Assembly (NCBI GenBank): GCA_902602595.1 | Contig: CACKRJ010000001.1 | Location: 248,001 to 312,000, forward strand | DNA from: an uncultured SAR86 cluster bacterium | GTDB taxonomy: Bacteria > Pseudomonadota > Gammaproteobacteria > Magnimaribacterales > D2472 | Length of the DNA: 64,000 nucleotides | Reading direction: 5' to 3' | Shown: in pieces, positions 1-10,833 of the stretch | How positions within the stretch are numbered: position 1 is the stretch's first letter | Layout of the letters: each line of letters starts with the position of its first letter | Position numbers and translations under genes: made by a program | Notes under the pieces: model-generated | What the model was told of the DNA's origin: nothing | The model's input: the letters and a program-made list of their open reading frames with translations, nothing else | The model's database searches: none

Positions 1-468
1 AAAGATATGAGTACTAAAAGCCCAGAGGAGATATATAACATTATAAAGCCATGTGGTTTAGGGCCTCAAAAATCTAAGGCTATACACAAGCTATCCAATA
101 TCTTATGCGATTCTCATAACGGAGAAGTTCCTGATGATATAAAAGCCCTAGAGAAACTCCCAGGAGTTGGTCATAAAACAGCATCAGTGGTTATTAGTCA
201 GGGATTTGGACAACCAGCATTTCCTGTAGATACTCATATTCATAGACTTGCTCAAAGATGGGGTCTGACCAAAGGAAAAAATGTCCAACAAACTGAAAAG
301 GATCTAAAAAAAATCTTTCCGAAAGATTCCTGGAACAGGCTTCACTTACAAATCATATTTTGGGGAAGAGAGTTTTGCCAAGCTCAGCAATGCCATGGGA
401 TCACCTGTAAAATTTGTAAAGCAACTTTTCCTAAAAGATCTCGTCCTTTTTCCCACAAGAAGCCATAG
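1..468 (+). CDS. nth: Endonuclease III (DNA glycosylase/AP lyase), 5' end outside window
   Basis: HhH motif LPGVGHKTASVV, catalytic-region VDTHIHRLAQRWGL; protein shorter than full-length Nth so truncated by the window start. Confidence 0.85.
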   Translation, partial: KDMSTKSPEEIYNIIKPCGLGPQKSKAIHKLSNILCDSHNGEVPDDIKALEKLPGVGHKTASVVISQGFGQPAFPVDTHIHRLAQRWGLTKGKNVQQTEKDLKKIFPKDSWNRLHLQIIFWGREFCQAQQCHGITCKICKATFPKRSRPFSHKKP

Positions 469-529
469 ATAATTTAGAATAAGACTTTCAAGCTTTTAAC
501 AAAAATTATTAATACTTTTGGAGTAATCA

Positions 530-1804
530 ATGGAATCTCAGGCTGATTCAATCTTTGCTAATTCACAAACTATCGAAACATATGATGCTGAACTATGGTA
601 TGCCCTGGCTCGAGAGTCTACTCGTCAAGAAGAGCATATAGAACTGATAGCGTCGGAAAATTATGCTAGTAAAAGAGTAATGGAAGCTCAGGGCGGTCTG
701 CTTACAAACAAATATGCAGAGGGTTATCCCCACAAAAGATACTATGGTGGATGTGAGCATGTTGATATTGCAGAAGAATTAGCGATCGATAGAGCAAAAG
801 AACTCTTCAAGGCAGATTATGCAAATGTACAGCCTCATTCAGGATCCTCAGCAAATGCAGCGGCATTTTTAGCTATGCTCGAACCAAATGATACGATTCT
901 TGGAATGAGCCTTGATCAAGGAGGCCATTTAACTCACGGAGCAAAAGTAAATTTTTCAGGCAAAAACTACACAGCATTTCAATACGGCCTTCATCCAGAA
1001 ACACATGATATTGATTATGATCATGTAAGAGATTTAGCTAAAAAGCATAATCCCAAAATGATCATTGCTGGCTTTTCAGCTTTTTCTGGGACTATAGATT
1101 GGAAAATTTTCAGAGATATTGCAGATGAGATTGGTTCTTTTTTTCTAGTCGATATGGCTCATGTTTCAGGGCTAGTTGCTGCTGGACTATACCCCTCTCC
1201 AGTGCCCTATGCTGATGTCGTGACCTCTACAACTCATAAAACTTTAAGAGGGCCAAGATCAGGAATTATTATTGCAAAATCAAATGAAGCTTTAGAAAAA
1301 AAATTAAACTCAGCTGTATTCCCAGGGTCTCAAGGCGGACCACTAATGCACGTAATAGCAGCAAAAGCTGTATGTTTTAAGGAAGCTCTTGAACCAAATT
1401 TCAAAATATACATGCAACAAGTAATTGATAACGCAAAAATCATGTGCAAGGTTATTCAAGATCGTGGCATTGATGTTGTAACAGGTAGAACTGATAATCA
1501 TATTGTTTTAATGGATTTAAGAAGCAAAGGATTGACCGGTAAAGACTGTGAAATAGCTCTAGGTCAAGCAAATATAACTGTTAATAAAAATGCAGTTCCG
1601 GACGATCCACAGTCACCATTTGTAACCTCAGGAATAAGATTAGGCACGCCTGCTGTCACCACAAGAGGTTTTAGAAATGATGAAGTGGAACAATTAACTA
1701 ATTGGATCTGCGATATTGTTCTTGATCTTGGCAATGCTGATAAAATTAATCTCATTAAAGATCAAGTTGTCCAACTATGCAGCAAGTTTCCGGTATATAA
1801 ATAA
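530..1804 (+). CDS. glyA: Serine hydroxymethyltransferase
   Basis: Full length 424 aa; [26 protein letters not shown]-lysine motif. Confidence 0.97.
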   Translation: MESQADSIFANSQTIETYDAELWYALARESTRQEEHIELIASENYASKRVMEAQGGLLTNKYAEGYPHKRYYGGCEHVDIAEELAIDRAKELFKADYANVQPHSGSSANAAAFLAMLEPNDTILGMSLDQGGHLTHGAKVNFSGKNYTAFQYGLHPETHDIDYDHVRDLAKKHNPKMIIAGFSAFSGTIDWKIFRDIADEIGSFFLVDMAHVSGLVAAGLYPSPVPYADVVTSTTHKTLRGPRSGIIIAKSNEALEKKLNSAVFPGSQGGPLMHVIAAKAVCFKEALEPNFKIYMQQVIDNAKIMCKVIQDRGIDVVTGRTDNHIVLMDLRSKGLTGKDCEIALGQANITVNKNAVPDDPQSPFVTSGIRLGTPAVTTRGFRNDEVEQLTNWICDIVLDLGNADKINLIKDQVVQLCSKFPVYK

Positions 1805-1806
1805 CA

Positions 1807-2286
1807 ATGTTTTGTCCTTTCTGCCAAGCCCAAGACACAAAAGTGATTGATTCAAGACTAGTTGGTGATGGCTCGCAAATCAGAAGAAGAAGGGAATGTG
1901 AAGTCTGTCATGCAAGATTTACAACCTTTGAAACTGCCGATCTTGCTCTACCTAGAATCGTTAAAAGTGATGGAGAAAGACAGCCATTCAACGGGGTTAA
2001 GTTAAAAGGTGGGATGCTCAGAGCCCTTGAAAAAAGGCCCTTATCTGCAGAGGAAGTTGATGGAGTGTTTGGAAGTATTTTGACTGAAATTCGTCAACTA
2101 GGTGAAAGAGAAATAGCTTCACGCCAACTTGGTGAAATTGTAATGCGCAATTTAAAAAGGGTTGATCAGGTTGCCTATGTGAGATTTGCATCTGTGTATC
2201 GTGACTTCCAGGATATCAAAGAGTTTGCCGATGAAATATCTTCTTTATCTAAAGAAAAACCAAAAAGAACAAAAAAGAAAAAATGA
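1807..2286 (+). CDS. nrdR: Transcriptional repressor NrdR
   Basis: MFCPFC...DTKVIDSR...[17 protein letters not shown] zinc ribbon and ATP-cone. Confidence 0.96.
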   Translation: MFCPFCQAQDTKVIDSRLVGDGSQIRRRRECEVCHARFTTFETADLALPRIVKSDGERQPFNGVKLKGGMLRALEKRPLSAEEVDGVFGSILTEIRQLGEREIASRQLGEIVMRNLKRVDQVAYVRFASVYRDFQDIKEFADEISSLSKEKPKRTKKKK

Positions 2287-3395
2287 AAGACCTAGACTTT
2301 ATGGCTAGAGCCATTGAGCTTGCAAAAAAAGGTCAACTCAAAGTGCAGCCAAATCCTATGGTTGGTTGCGTGATCGTAAAGAATAATAAAATCATTGGGG
2401 AAGGATGGCATAAGGAATATGGTAAGGATCATGCTGAAGTAAATGCCATCAAAAACTGCAAGAAAAAATTTGGTGCTAAAAAAGCTATCAAACTTATCGC
2501 TGGATCAAGTGTCTACGTTAATCTTGAACCATGCTCAATTGAAAAAAACACCCCTCCATGCTCGAATACTTTGATTGAGCATCAAATTAAAAAGTTATTT
2601 TGCGGAACCCTTGATCCCAACCCAAAGATTAATGGGAGAGGAATCAAATTGCTCAAAAAAGCTGGAATTGAAACAAACGTTGGCCTGCTCAGAGACAAGT
2701 GCAAAGAATTGAATCGAGTTTTTTTTACCAATCAAAGCAAATCTCGTCCCTATATCATCCTTAAAAGCGCCCAGTCACTCGATGGAAAAATTGCCCTTAA
2801 AAGTGGAGAAAGTAACTGGATTACAAATTCTGAATCACGTAAAAATAGTCACTACATACGATCTAGAGTTAAGGGAATTCTGGTTGGAAGAAATACAGCT
2901 GAGCAAGATAACCCTTCACTTACAGTGCGATTGACTAGAGATGAACTAGGTTTAGGCAAGAATGCAGTAATTGAGCAGCCAGCAAAAATTGTCCTAGGCA
3001 ATCTAAAGAAATCAAAAAAAGTTAGTAAAATTTTCTCTGGAAATTCAAAGATCTTTATTGGATCTAGGCAATTAGCCAAAAAGTCTAAAAATGTAGAGTA
3101 TTTGCAATATAAGAAAAAAAATTTTCTAGAAGAATTCTTAAAAGATCTTTTAGATAGAAATATATCTAGTATTTTGGTTGAAGGTGGTCAGAAAACTTTA
3201 AATACTTTTATTGTTAATAATTTATTTGATGAATTGGTGCTATATACTGCACCCATATTTTTAGGCAAGGGAAGTAAAGATGCTTTGAATTTGAATTCTC
3301 CTGCTGCTATTAAAACGGCAATGAGATTAAAGATGATTAAACTTGAAAGATTCAAAGATGATACCAAGACAACCTACTACAATAATAATCTGTAA
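2283..3395 (+). CDS. ribD: Bifunctional riboflavin deaminase/reductase RibD
   Basis: HAEVNAI...[18 protein letters not shown] deaminase zinc motif plus reductase domain; follows nrdR. Confidence 0.95.
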   Translation: MKDLDFMARAIELAKKGQLKVQPNPMVGCVIVKNNKIIGEGWHKEYGKDHAEVNAIKNCKKKFGAKKAIKLIAGSSVYVNLEPCSIEKNTPPCSNTLIEHQIKKLFCGTLDPNPKINGRGIKLLKKAGIETNVGLLRDKCKELNRVFFTNQSKSRPYIILKSAQSLDGKIALKSGESNWITNSESRKNSHYIRSRVKGILVGRNTAEQDNPSLTVRLTRDELGLGKNAVIEQPAKIVLGNLKKSKKVSKIFSGNSKIFIGSRQLAKKSKNVEYLQYKKKNFLEEFLKDLLDRNISSILVEGGQKTLNTFIVNNLFDELVLYTAPIFLGKGSKDALNLNSPAAIKTAMRLKMIKLERFKDDTKTTYYNNNL

Positions 3396-3438
3396 TTGTT
3401 TTTAAGTTTTTAATGCCTATATATAAGATATAAGATTA

Positions 3439-4515
3439 ATGGAATTTAATAAAACAGAAGAAATCATTAAGGATATTGCGGCCGGCAAGATGGTAATTTT
3501 GCTAGATGATGAAGATAGGGAAAATGAAGGTGATTTAGTTTGCGCTGCAGAGCTTGTTGATGATAAGAAAATCAATTTCATGATTAGCAAAGCAAAGGGT
3601 TTAGTATGTTTGCCCCTATCTCCTCAAAAATGTGATCAGCTGAATCTTCCTATGATGACCAATAATAATCGAGCTAAACATGGCACTGGGTTTACTGTTT
3701 CTATTGAAGCTGCTGAAGGAATCTCTACAGGCATTTCTGCTGAAGACAGAGCCAGAACTATAATTGCAGCAGCGAAAAAAAATGCCAAAGCTGAGGATAT
3801 AGTTCAGCCAGGTCATATTTTTCCATTAAGGGCTTTTGAAGGAGGAGTGCTAAGTCGTGCAGGTCATACAGAAGCTGCATGCGATTTAGCTAGACTGGCA
3901 GGCCTTGAAGAAGCTGGTGTTATATGCGAAATCATGAATGATGATGGAAGCATGGCTCGAAGAGATGATTTAATAAAATTTGCTTCAACTCATCAAATGA
4001 AAATTGGGACAATCGCTGACTTAATTCATTATCGTACCCTCAAGGAAAAATCTGTTCATTTGGAATACTCAAAATCTGTTGAGATTGATGGTCTTGAATT
4101 TGAGCTTTCTGCGTGGAGAGATAGCATTTTTAATAACCTACATTTAGCTTTTGTTAATGGTGATCTCAGTAAATCTGCTTCCCCACTTGTTCGGGTTCAT
4201 GTTCCCAATACATTGCATGATCTAATTGGTATTGAAGAATTTGGTAAAAGACTTAATTTAGAAAACGCTCTAAAAAGAATTGGAAAGGAGAAATGCGGTG
4301 TTTTGCTATTAATTGGTAATTATCAAAGCGCTGACGATGTCATGAATGATCTTATGGGAGCAAAATCATCTGTTAAACCAGAAACAAAAACTGTTGGCAT
4401 TGGGTCACAAATTCTTAAAGAGCTCGGGTTGAAACAAATTAGACTTCTTGGAACACCAGTTAAGTATCCATCCCTGTCTGGATTTGATCTTGAGGTCATG
4501 GGGTTTGAACAATGA
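3439..4515 (+). CDS. ribB: 3,4-dihydroxy-2-butanone-4-phosphate synthase with C-terminal GTP cyclohydrolase II-like domain (RibBX-like)
   Basis: DDEDRENEGDL, HTEAACDLARLAG DHBPS motifs; C-terminal domain lacks the GCHII Cys triad. Confidence 0.9.
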   Translation: MEFNKTEEIIKDIAAGKMVILLDDEDRENEGDLVCAAELVDDKKINFMISKAKGLVCLPLSPQKCDQLNLPMMTNNNRAKHGTGFTVSIEAAEGISTGISAEDRARTIIAAAKKNAKAEDIVQPGHIFPLRAFEGGVLSRAGHTEAACDLARLAGLEEAGVICEIMNDDGSMARRDDLIKFASTHQMKIGTIADLIHYRTLKEKSVHLEYSKSVEIDGLEFELSAWRDSIFNNLHLAFVNGDLSKSASPLVRVHVPNTLHDLIGIEEFGKRLNLENALKRIGKEKCGVLLLIGNYQSADDVMNDLMGAKSSVKPETKTVGIGSQILKELGLKQIRLLGTPVKYPSLSGFDLEVMGFEQ

Positions 4516-4958
4516 GTCAAGATGGGTTCTCGTTCTCATCAAAAAAAATTGATGTAAGTAAAAAAATTACTATAGTTGCTGCAAAATGGAATGCGGAGCT
4601 CGTTGATGAATTATTAGAGTCCGGAAAAGCTCATCTAGAGGAGCTCGGTTTCACTGACATAAAAATTGTAAATGTTCCTGGTGCTTGGGAGCTTGTCCAT
4701 GCAGCTCAAAAAGAATTGGCTGATGCAGATGGAGTCATTGCATATGGTGTTGTCATTAGAGGAGAAACAACACATTACGAACTTATATCTGAGTCAACAG
4801 CTCAAGGGTTAATGCACGTTAGTGTAAATGAAAAAAAGCCCATTGGTTTTGGTCTAATTGCTGCAGAAAATTTATCTCAAGCCAAAGAGCGAACAAGTGA
4901 ATTAAAATTAAACAAAGGCAAAGAAATTGCACAATCACTTGTTGAAATGCTCAATTAA
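4512..4958 (+). CDS. ribH: 6,7-dimethyl-8-ribityllumazine synthase
   Basis: AKWNAELVDELLESG, VPGAWELVHAAQ, GVVIRGETTHYELISES. Confidence 0.95.
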   Translation: MSQDGFSFSSKKIDVSKKITIVAAKWNAELVDELLESGKAHLEELGFTDIKIVNVPGAWELVHAAQKELADADGVIAYGVVIRGETTHYELISESTAQGLMHVSVNEKKPIGFGLIAAENLSQAKERTSELKLNKGKEIAQSLVEMLN

Positions 4959-4960
4959 AG

Positions 4961-5377
4961 ATGCCTAAAAACTTAGCGAAATACAAACAAGAACTTCAAA
5001 CTCGAGAGTGTTTGGTTCAAGCAATCTATCAATACATATTTAATGAATCTAATCTTCACTCGTTGATAGATCAATTCTTAAAAGAAAATACACCAAAAAA
5101 GATAAGCTTTAATTACTTTAAACAAAGATTAGAAAATATTTTTGAGCAAGCAGATGACCTAAGAGAGATCACAGAAGATCTAAAGAATAATAAAGGTGAG
5201 AGTCTGGAGATTATAGATGAAGCTATTTTATGGCTTGGAATTATTGAGATTCGTGCCAATGAACTTGATCATCCAATTGTAATTGATGAATGTATCAGAT
5301 TAGCAAAGAAGTTTTCTAATCCAAATTCTTATAAATTTGTTAATGCGAAACTTGATGAATTGCTAAAAAAGCAATAA
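4961..5377 (+). CDS. nusB: Transcription antitermination protein NusB
   Basis: RECLVQAIYQYIF...; VIDECIRLAKKFSNPNSYKFVNAKLDEL; follows ribH. Confidence 0.93.
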   Translation: MPKNLAKYKQELQTRECLVQAIYQYIFNESNLHSLIDQFLKENTPKKISFNYFKQRLENIFEQADDLREITEDLKNNKGESLEIIDEAILWLGIIEIRANELDHPIVIDECIRLAKKFSNPNSYKFVNAKLDELLKKQ

Positions 5378-5383
5378 ATTAAT

Positions 5384-7615
5384 TTAGGACGAATAATTAA
5401 CATAAATTGGGCTAGACCAAGCTCTATTCTCAGCTGGTGCTAAACAATCTCCCCTATTTTTATGAATTCCTGTTCTGCAAATCTCAGTTTTAATACATTT
5501 TCCATTTTCATCAAATTCACATCCCAATGGATCAGCTGAAAGTTTTAGAGAGGGCTCTTCAATAGCCCTAACATAATAAACCGCATCTCTTTGACCAATT
5601 GAAAATTGCTCATCCTGAAATGAAACCTGACAACTTGTGCTATTGCAAGGAAATGTCTTCCAAACATCATCCACAAGTCCCTCAACTGGTTCATTTTCAT
5701 ATTGCTGAGGCAGAATTTTAATTACTTCAATTCTTGTTATGAGCCTTCTTTCATTGCTAGGATTATAGCATTCAGAATTACATATTTTCTCAAGACGTTC
5801 TTTTGTTAATCCATTATTGCTGTAGTCTGGACAGCCAGGTTTCTGCTTCAGTGAGCCTGCTGCTTTGACAGTAAAGACTGGTGATTGAGTGCTATCAACT
5901 TCAGAACCCATGGATAATGATTTAGATTGAGTTTCTGCATGAAACCATAAAAGAATCCTTGGTCCCGAGGTCGCATAAACCTCCTTTCTTTCTAAAGCAT
6001 CCCAAATTGATTCTCTCTTCCTAGATGTTGAATGAGCAGCGACTAAACCTCCTGACATAAAATATGCACTTTGCCTTTCAGCGTCTGTAGCTATATTTAA
6101 ATCCATGATGCTAGTCAAATTAGTATTACCTAAATCAACATATGATGGCTCTAATTCCCCTTTGGGCCGTCTTAAATTACTCATTTTTTCATACAAGGGA
6201 TCATTAAAACCATTGGCTTCAGTATTAAATAGACGGTCAATCTCTTTATATCCAGTACCTGGTCGAGCACCATGGTTATCACTTGAACCAATAAATCCAA
6301 ACTTAAAACGTTGAGGATTATCTTTATCAGTGAAATCGCTGAGTGCTAAGACATATTGAGCTGATCCAAGAGGCCGATAATTAAACGCAGGTAAAAAACA
6401 ATCATTGCATTGTCCGGCATTTATGTAATCATCCGGATGTGTCTCATTCACTGCAGCATACCCTGTAGAACCCATTTGAGCAGCAAATAGTTTTGTTTGA
6501 TCAATAAGATATTTGCAAGTTTGATCATCCATCCCTGAGATCTCACATCTTTCAGCCATAATATTCCCGGCTTGCTGACAGGTCGGTAAAAAATCTTTGG
6601 TCTCCTCAGGGCAAAAAAGCTCAACATTCAAATCTATATCTGCATCATTCCAGGTTCTATATTCTTCTGAGTTACCGTGACCAGAATATATCTCAAATAA
6701 AAATTGAGATTCATCATCTTTGAACTCTTTTAATTGTTTTTTCCAATCTGAAGTTGGAGGCGTATAAAATCCCCATGTAGTGCCATGAGGGATGACCATG
6801 TAGGGAGAATCCCATTGTTTCAATTTCTCAAACAAAATATTTGGATTAGTTGCCTCCTCATAACAATTTACAGGAAGATCCCTGGTATTAACTCCTTCTG
6901 GGCATATAGGCGTTGCTTGGATTTCGTCAAAAAATTTATCAAATGCAAAGAATCGATCTCTATTTTTAAAATCTAGAGTTGCAGGCAAAGCAGACATAGT
7001 CCATGGCAAACCAAGTCTCATTACCAATGGAGCAACTCCTCCCGAACCAATTGCTCTTGGTGGAACCAAAGCATCATCGGTTTCTAAAAAAATAACATTT
7101 TTATGCCCATAATGATTTTCTGGATTCGGATCAACTTGAGTCCATTCCCATCCTAGAAAGCTAACTAAATCATCTGTCCCTTCTGATAAATTATTGCATT
7201 GTTGGATGCTTTGTTTTGTATCCAACCATTTTCTTGGAGTGCTAGCTTCAGCATGATCGTTAATAGACCAAAAATCTAAAGCTGAACAAAATCTTGCGTA
7301 ATCACATGCGTCTGCTAATGGTGAAGCTCCTTTGCCATTCATAAAAGGCAAAGACCACATGAATGCGTCTGTTGAATATGTTGTATGAACATGCAGATCA
7401 CCAAAGAGAATTTGTTTTTCATCCAAAACCTCTAATTCTGATTTAACCAAATTAATCCTAGCGGCTCTATCTTGAAGTAAGTTTTCTGGAAGAACTCTTC
7501 CCTCAATAACTCCAGGCCCATCTAATGTTCCAAAGACTTTTAAAACTGCACCTCCAAAAAAAATAGCTACAGTAAAAATAAAAAGCAGAACAAGTGAAGT
7601 TAGAAGGTTTCTCAT
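5384..7615 (-). CDS. DUF3604 family protein (PHP-like metal hydrolase), N-terminal membrane segment
   Basis: LFGDLHVHTTYSTDAFMW, SINDHAEASTPRKW, FIGSSDNHGARPGTGYKE; N-terminal hydrophobic segment. Confidence 0.85.
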   Translation of the reverse strand: MRNLLTSLVLLFIFTVAIFFGGAVLKVFGTLDGPGVIEGRVLPENLLQDRAARINLVKSELEVLDEKQILFGDLHVHTTYSTDAFMWSLPFMNGKGASPLADACDYARFCSALDFWSINDHAEASTPRKWLDTKQSIQQCNNLSEGTDDLVSFLGWEWTQVDPNPENHYGHKNVIFLETDDALVPPRAIGSGGVAPLVMRLGLPWTMSALPATLDFKNRDRFFAFDKFFDEIQATPICPEGVNTRDLPVNCYEEATNPNILFEKLKQWDSPYMVIPHGTTWGFYTPPTSDWKKQLKEFKDDESQFLFEIYSGHGNSEEYRTWNDADIDLNVELFCPEETKDFLPTCQQAGNIMAERCEISGMDDQTCKYLIDQTKLFAAQMGSTGYAAVNETHPDDYINAGQCNDCFLPAFNYRPLGSAQYVLALSDFTDKDNPQRFKFGFIGSSDNHGARPGTGYKEIDRLFNTEANGFNDPLYEKMSNLRRPKGELEPSYVDLGNTNLTSIMDLNIATDAERQSAYFMSGGLVAAHSTSRKRESIWDALERKEVYATSGPRILLWFHAETQSKSLSMGSEVDSTQSPVFTVKAAGSLKQKPGCPDYSNNGLTKERLEKICNSECYNPSNERRLITRIEVIKILPQQYENEPVEGLVDDVWKTFPCNSTSCQVSFQDEQFSIGQRDAVYYVRAIEEPSLKLSADPLGCEFDENGKCIKTEICRTGIHKNRGDCLAPAENRAWSSPIYVNYSS

Positions 7616-7636
7616 ATGTCTCCAGAATTGATAAAG

Positions 7637-8860
7637 CTAGGCTCTATAAATTGTTTGATCTCTTGATGGTCCTACCGAGACTATGCTCACAGGACAATCC
7701 AAAGTCTCTTCAATAAATAGTATATAGTCCTGAGCAGCGTTAGGTAAATCATCAAAAGACCTAGCATTGGATGTATCCTTCTTCCAACCAGAGAATGTGG
7801 TATAAATAGGTTGCTGATTTTGATCATAATCAATACACACTTGGATTTCTTCAAAGTCATCTAGAACGTCTAATTTTGTGATACAAAGATTAGTAACAGA
7901 GTTAATAAAAACAATTGTTTCTAATGCTTTCAAATCTAGCCATCCACACCTTCTTGGACGGCCGGTTGTTGCACCAAATTCATGCCCAACCTTTGCCAAT
8001 TGCTCTGCATTGGAATCAAATAACTCGGTAGCAAAAGGGCCTTCGCCAACACGAGTGGTATATGCCTTAGTAATTCCCAAAATAGAATCAATATGTCGCG
8101 GGCCCACGCCCAGCCCCGAAGATAGGCCACCCACAGTAGTACTGGAAGATGTTACATATGGATAAGTTCCATGATCAATGTCTAGCATAGAGCCTTGCGC
8201 ACCCTCAAAAAGAATGTTCTTGCCCTGTTTAACCCAAAGTTTTAAGAGATCCTGAGTTTTGCAATGATATTTATTGTAAAGATCTATATTGCTCGTCAAC
8301 TCTTCTAATACATCCTCATAGGCTATAGGTTGAGCATTGTATAAATTCTGTAAAATTTTATTGTGATAATTAACCAAGGTTAGTAACTTTATTTTGAGCT
8401 CTTCAAGATTTTTTAAGTCTCCAAAACGTACTGCACGTCTAGCAATCTTGTCCTCATAGGCTGGGCCAATCCCTCTTCCAGTTGTCCCAATACCCTCTTG
8501 TTTATCTCGCACCTTATCAATGGCTAAATGAGTAGGCAGAATTAATGAGCAATCTTCGCTGACATAAAAACGGTCTTTAAAATTTATATCACTGTCTTGT
8601 AATTCCTGAATTTCTTTGGCTAAAGCAGGAAGAGATAAAACCAGGCCATTCCCTAATACACAATGAACTGAAGGATGAAGAATGCCTGAAGGAACTAGAT
8701 GGAGAACTTTTTGCTCACCATCAACTTTGATTGTATGCCCTGCATTATGTCCTCCTTGAAAACGGCATACTGCTTCAGAACTTTCAGCCAAAGCATCTAC
8801 GATCTTTCCTTTGCCCTCATCACCCCATTGCAATCCCAATATAAGGGTATTATTGCTCAT
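7637..8860 (-). CDS. purA: Adenylosuccinate synthetase
   Basis: LQWGDEGKGKIVD, GHNAGHT, TTGRGIGPAYEDK. Confidence 0.98.
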   Translation of the reverse strand: MSNNTLILGLQWGDEGKGKIVDALAESSEAVCRFQGGHNAGHTIKVDGEQKVLHLVPSGILHPSVHCVLGNGLVLSLPALAKEIQELQDSDINFKDRFYVSEDCSLILPTHLAIDKVRDKQEGIGTTGRGIGPAYEDKIARRAVRFGDLKNLEELKIKLLTLVNYHNKILQNLYNAQPIAYEDVLEELTSNIDLYNKYHCKTQDLLKLWVKQGKNILFEGAQGSMLDIDHGTYPYVTSSSTTVGGLSSGLGVGPRHIDSILGITKAYTTRVGEGPFATELFDSNAEQLAKVGHEFGATTGRPRRCGWLDLKALETIVFINSVTNLCITKLDVLDDFEEIQVCIDYDQNQQPIYTTFSGWKKDTSNARSFDDLPNAAQDYILFIEETLDCPVSIVSVGPSRDQTIYRA

Positions 8861-8866
8861 AGAATG

Positions 8867-9736
8867 TTAATTATCGCCTTTGGACTTATTCAAGTATTTA
8901 AAAAAATCAGACTTAGGATCGATAAGTAAAACATCTGATTTATTATTAAAAGTTGCGTCATAAGCTCTCATACTTCGAGTAAACTCATAAAATTCTGGAT
9001 CCTTAGAGAATGATTCAGCATAAATTGCTGCCGCTGTTGCATCACCATCTCCACGAATTTGTTCAGAAGTTTTATAGGCTTCTGCAAGAATAATAACTCT
9101 TTCTTTATCCGCAGTGGATCGGATTTCATTTGAAAGCTCATTTCCTTCAGCACGCAATTCCTCAGCTAATCTATTTCTCTCTGAGCGCATTCTTTCATAG
9201 ACAGAGTTACTGAGCTCGGGAGGTAAATCAATTCTTTTTACTCTAAAATCAATGATCTCTATACCTAAATCAGATACAGAGTTACCTAGATTTTCTCTCA
9301 TATCGCTCATTAGCTGATCTCTTTCGCCTGAAACTAATTCAGTTACTGTTCTTCTACCAAATTGATTTTTCAGTTCAAATGCAGTTCTTTGTCCAAGCAA
9401 ATTATTTAAATTAATAAAACTTCCGCTAGTAGCATCGTAAAAAGTTCTAACGTTAGTAATTCGATATTTTACGAACGAGTCAACAATAAGATATTTACTC
9501 TCTACTGTTAATATTCTGTTAGGCTCCTCATCGAGAGTTTGAAGTCTCGAATCATATTTTTTTACATTCTGAATAATTGGCAATTTAAAATTTAAACCAG
9601 TTGGAAGATCTGATCTTATGGCTTCACCAAATTGAAAAACTATTCCATCTTCTTTTTCATCAATAACAAATAAGCTATTAAGTATTAATGCAAGAATAAG
9701 TCCTGCAAGAACTAAGAGATTCATTCCTTTAGTCAT
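8867..9736 (-). CDS. hflC: FtsH protease modulator HflC
   Basis: SPFH/band-7 protein between purA and hflK; N-terminal TM and DEEPNRILTVESKYLIVDSFVKYRI. Confidence 0.94.
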   Translation of the reverse strand: MTKGMNLLVLAGLILALILNSLFVIDEKEDGIVFQFGEAIRSDLPTGLNFKLPIIQNVKKYDSRLQTLDEEPNRILTVESKYLIVDSFVKYRITNVRTFYDATSGSFINLNNLLGQRTAFELKNQFGRRTVTELVSGERDQLMSDMRENLGNSVSDLGIEIIDFRVKRIDLPPELSNSVYERMRSERNRLAEELRAEGNELSNEIRSTADKERVIILAEAYKTSEQIRGDGDATAAAIYAESFSKDPEFYEFTRSMRAYDATFNNKSDVLLIDPKSDFFKYLNKSKGDN

Positions 9737-10773
9737 TAGTCTTCCTCCTGTGGTCTGTTTTGCTCAAGAATTTTGTCTAATGGAAGGTACATCAGATTAT
9801 TACCTCCTTCGACATCCATCAAAACTTTTGTTGAGTTACTGTATAGGCCTTGCAAAGCATCTAGATAAAGTCTGTCTCGAGTAACTTTTGGCGCTTTTTG
9901 ATACTCCGCTAATAATTTATCGAAACGGACAGCCTCTCCTTCTGCATTAGCTACAACCTCTTCTCTATATGCTTCGGCGGCCTGAATTCTTGCAAATGCT
10001 TGTCCTCTGGCTTCTGGAACAATCGAAAGTCCATATCTATCAGCTTCATTTTGTAATTTTTCTTTATCCTCTCTCGCAGCAACAACATCATCAAAAGAAG
10101 CTTTCACGGCAGAAGGCGGATCAGTTTTTTCTATATTAACTTGCTGCACTACAAGCCCAGTTGCATATAAATCTAAATAGCTTTGAAGTCTTGAATTAAC
10201 ATCTTGCGCAATCATTTCACGACCAGTTGTAAGAGTTTCCTCAAGAGTATTATCACCAACAACATGTCGCAATGAACTCTCCGTGGCTTCTCTAAGGCTG
10301 CTTTCTGGATCGCGAACATTCAAAACAAAATCTTTTAGATTTTTGATTCTGTATTGAACAGAAATAGTAACATCAACTAAGTTTTCATCCTTGGTCAGCA
10401 TGTTTGCTGTCTGTGAGTAACGTCTAGTTAAGGCTACATTTTCGACATATCTTTCATCTATTCCAGCTAACATAAAGTTTAAACCTTCGCCGGTTTCTGC
10501 GTGATATTCACCAAACCTCAAAACGACTGCTCTTTCTGGAGAGTCTAATTGATAAATAGACATGCTTGCATAAATAACCAGCAGTCCAATAAATCCATAC
10601 AAAAAAGCTTTTTTTGTTGGAAAGTTAAATCCGTTTCCACCAGAAGATCCATTAGAGCCTGAGCCTTGTTTTCCGAACATGACAGAAAACTTTTTTATCA
10701 AATCATCAAACGAAACTTCGTCTTGATCTTTTCTGCCCCAGGGGTCTTGATTATTTTGATTATCCCAATTCAC
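9736..10773 (-). CDS. hflK: FtsH protease modulator HflK
   Basis: MNWDNQNNQDPWGRKDQ..., SPERAVVLRFGEY, band-7 domain. Confidence 0.95.
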   Translation of the reverse strand: MNWDNQNNQDPWGRKDQDEVSFDDLIKKFSVMFGKQGSGSNGSSGGNGFNFPTKKAFLYGFIGLLVIYASMSIYQLDSPERAVVLRFGEYHAETGEGLNFMLAGIDERYVENVALTRRYSQTANMLTKDENLVDVTISVQYRIKNLKDFVLNVRDPESSLREATESSLRHVVGDNTLEETLTTGREMIAQDVNSRLQSYLDLYATGLVVQQVNIEKTDPPSAVKASFDDVVAAREDKEKLQNEADRYGLSIVPEARGQAFARIQAAEAYREEVVANAEGEAVRFDKLLAEYQKAPKVTRDRLYLDALQGLYSNSTKVLMDVEGGNNLMYLPLDKILEQNRPQEED

Positions 10774-10833
10774 TTAGATACCTATAGTTATAAAGTTTTA
10801 TTATAAAATTAATTTGGGGGTAAATCCTTAGAA

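Noticed and set aside
1564-1755. 63-aa minus-strand ORF inside glyA (and similar antisense ORFs, e.g. 2852-3079, 3616-3816, 7878-8165, 26668-26958, 60216-60407)
   Set aside because: Lie entirely antisense or out of frame within strongly supported conserved genes; no recognisable product
3396-3438. FMN riboswitch before ribB
   Set aside because: Only 43 bp between ribD and ribB, too short and without RFN element features
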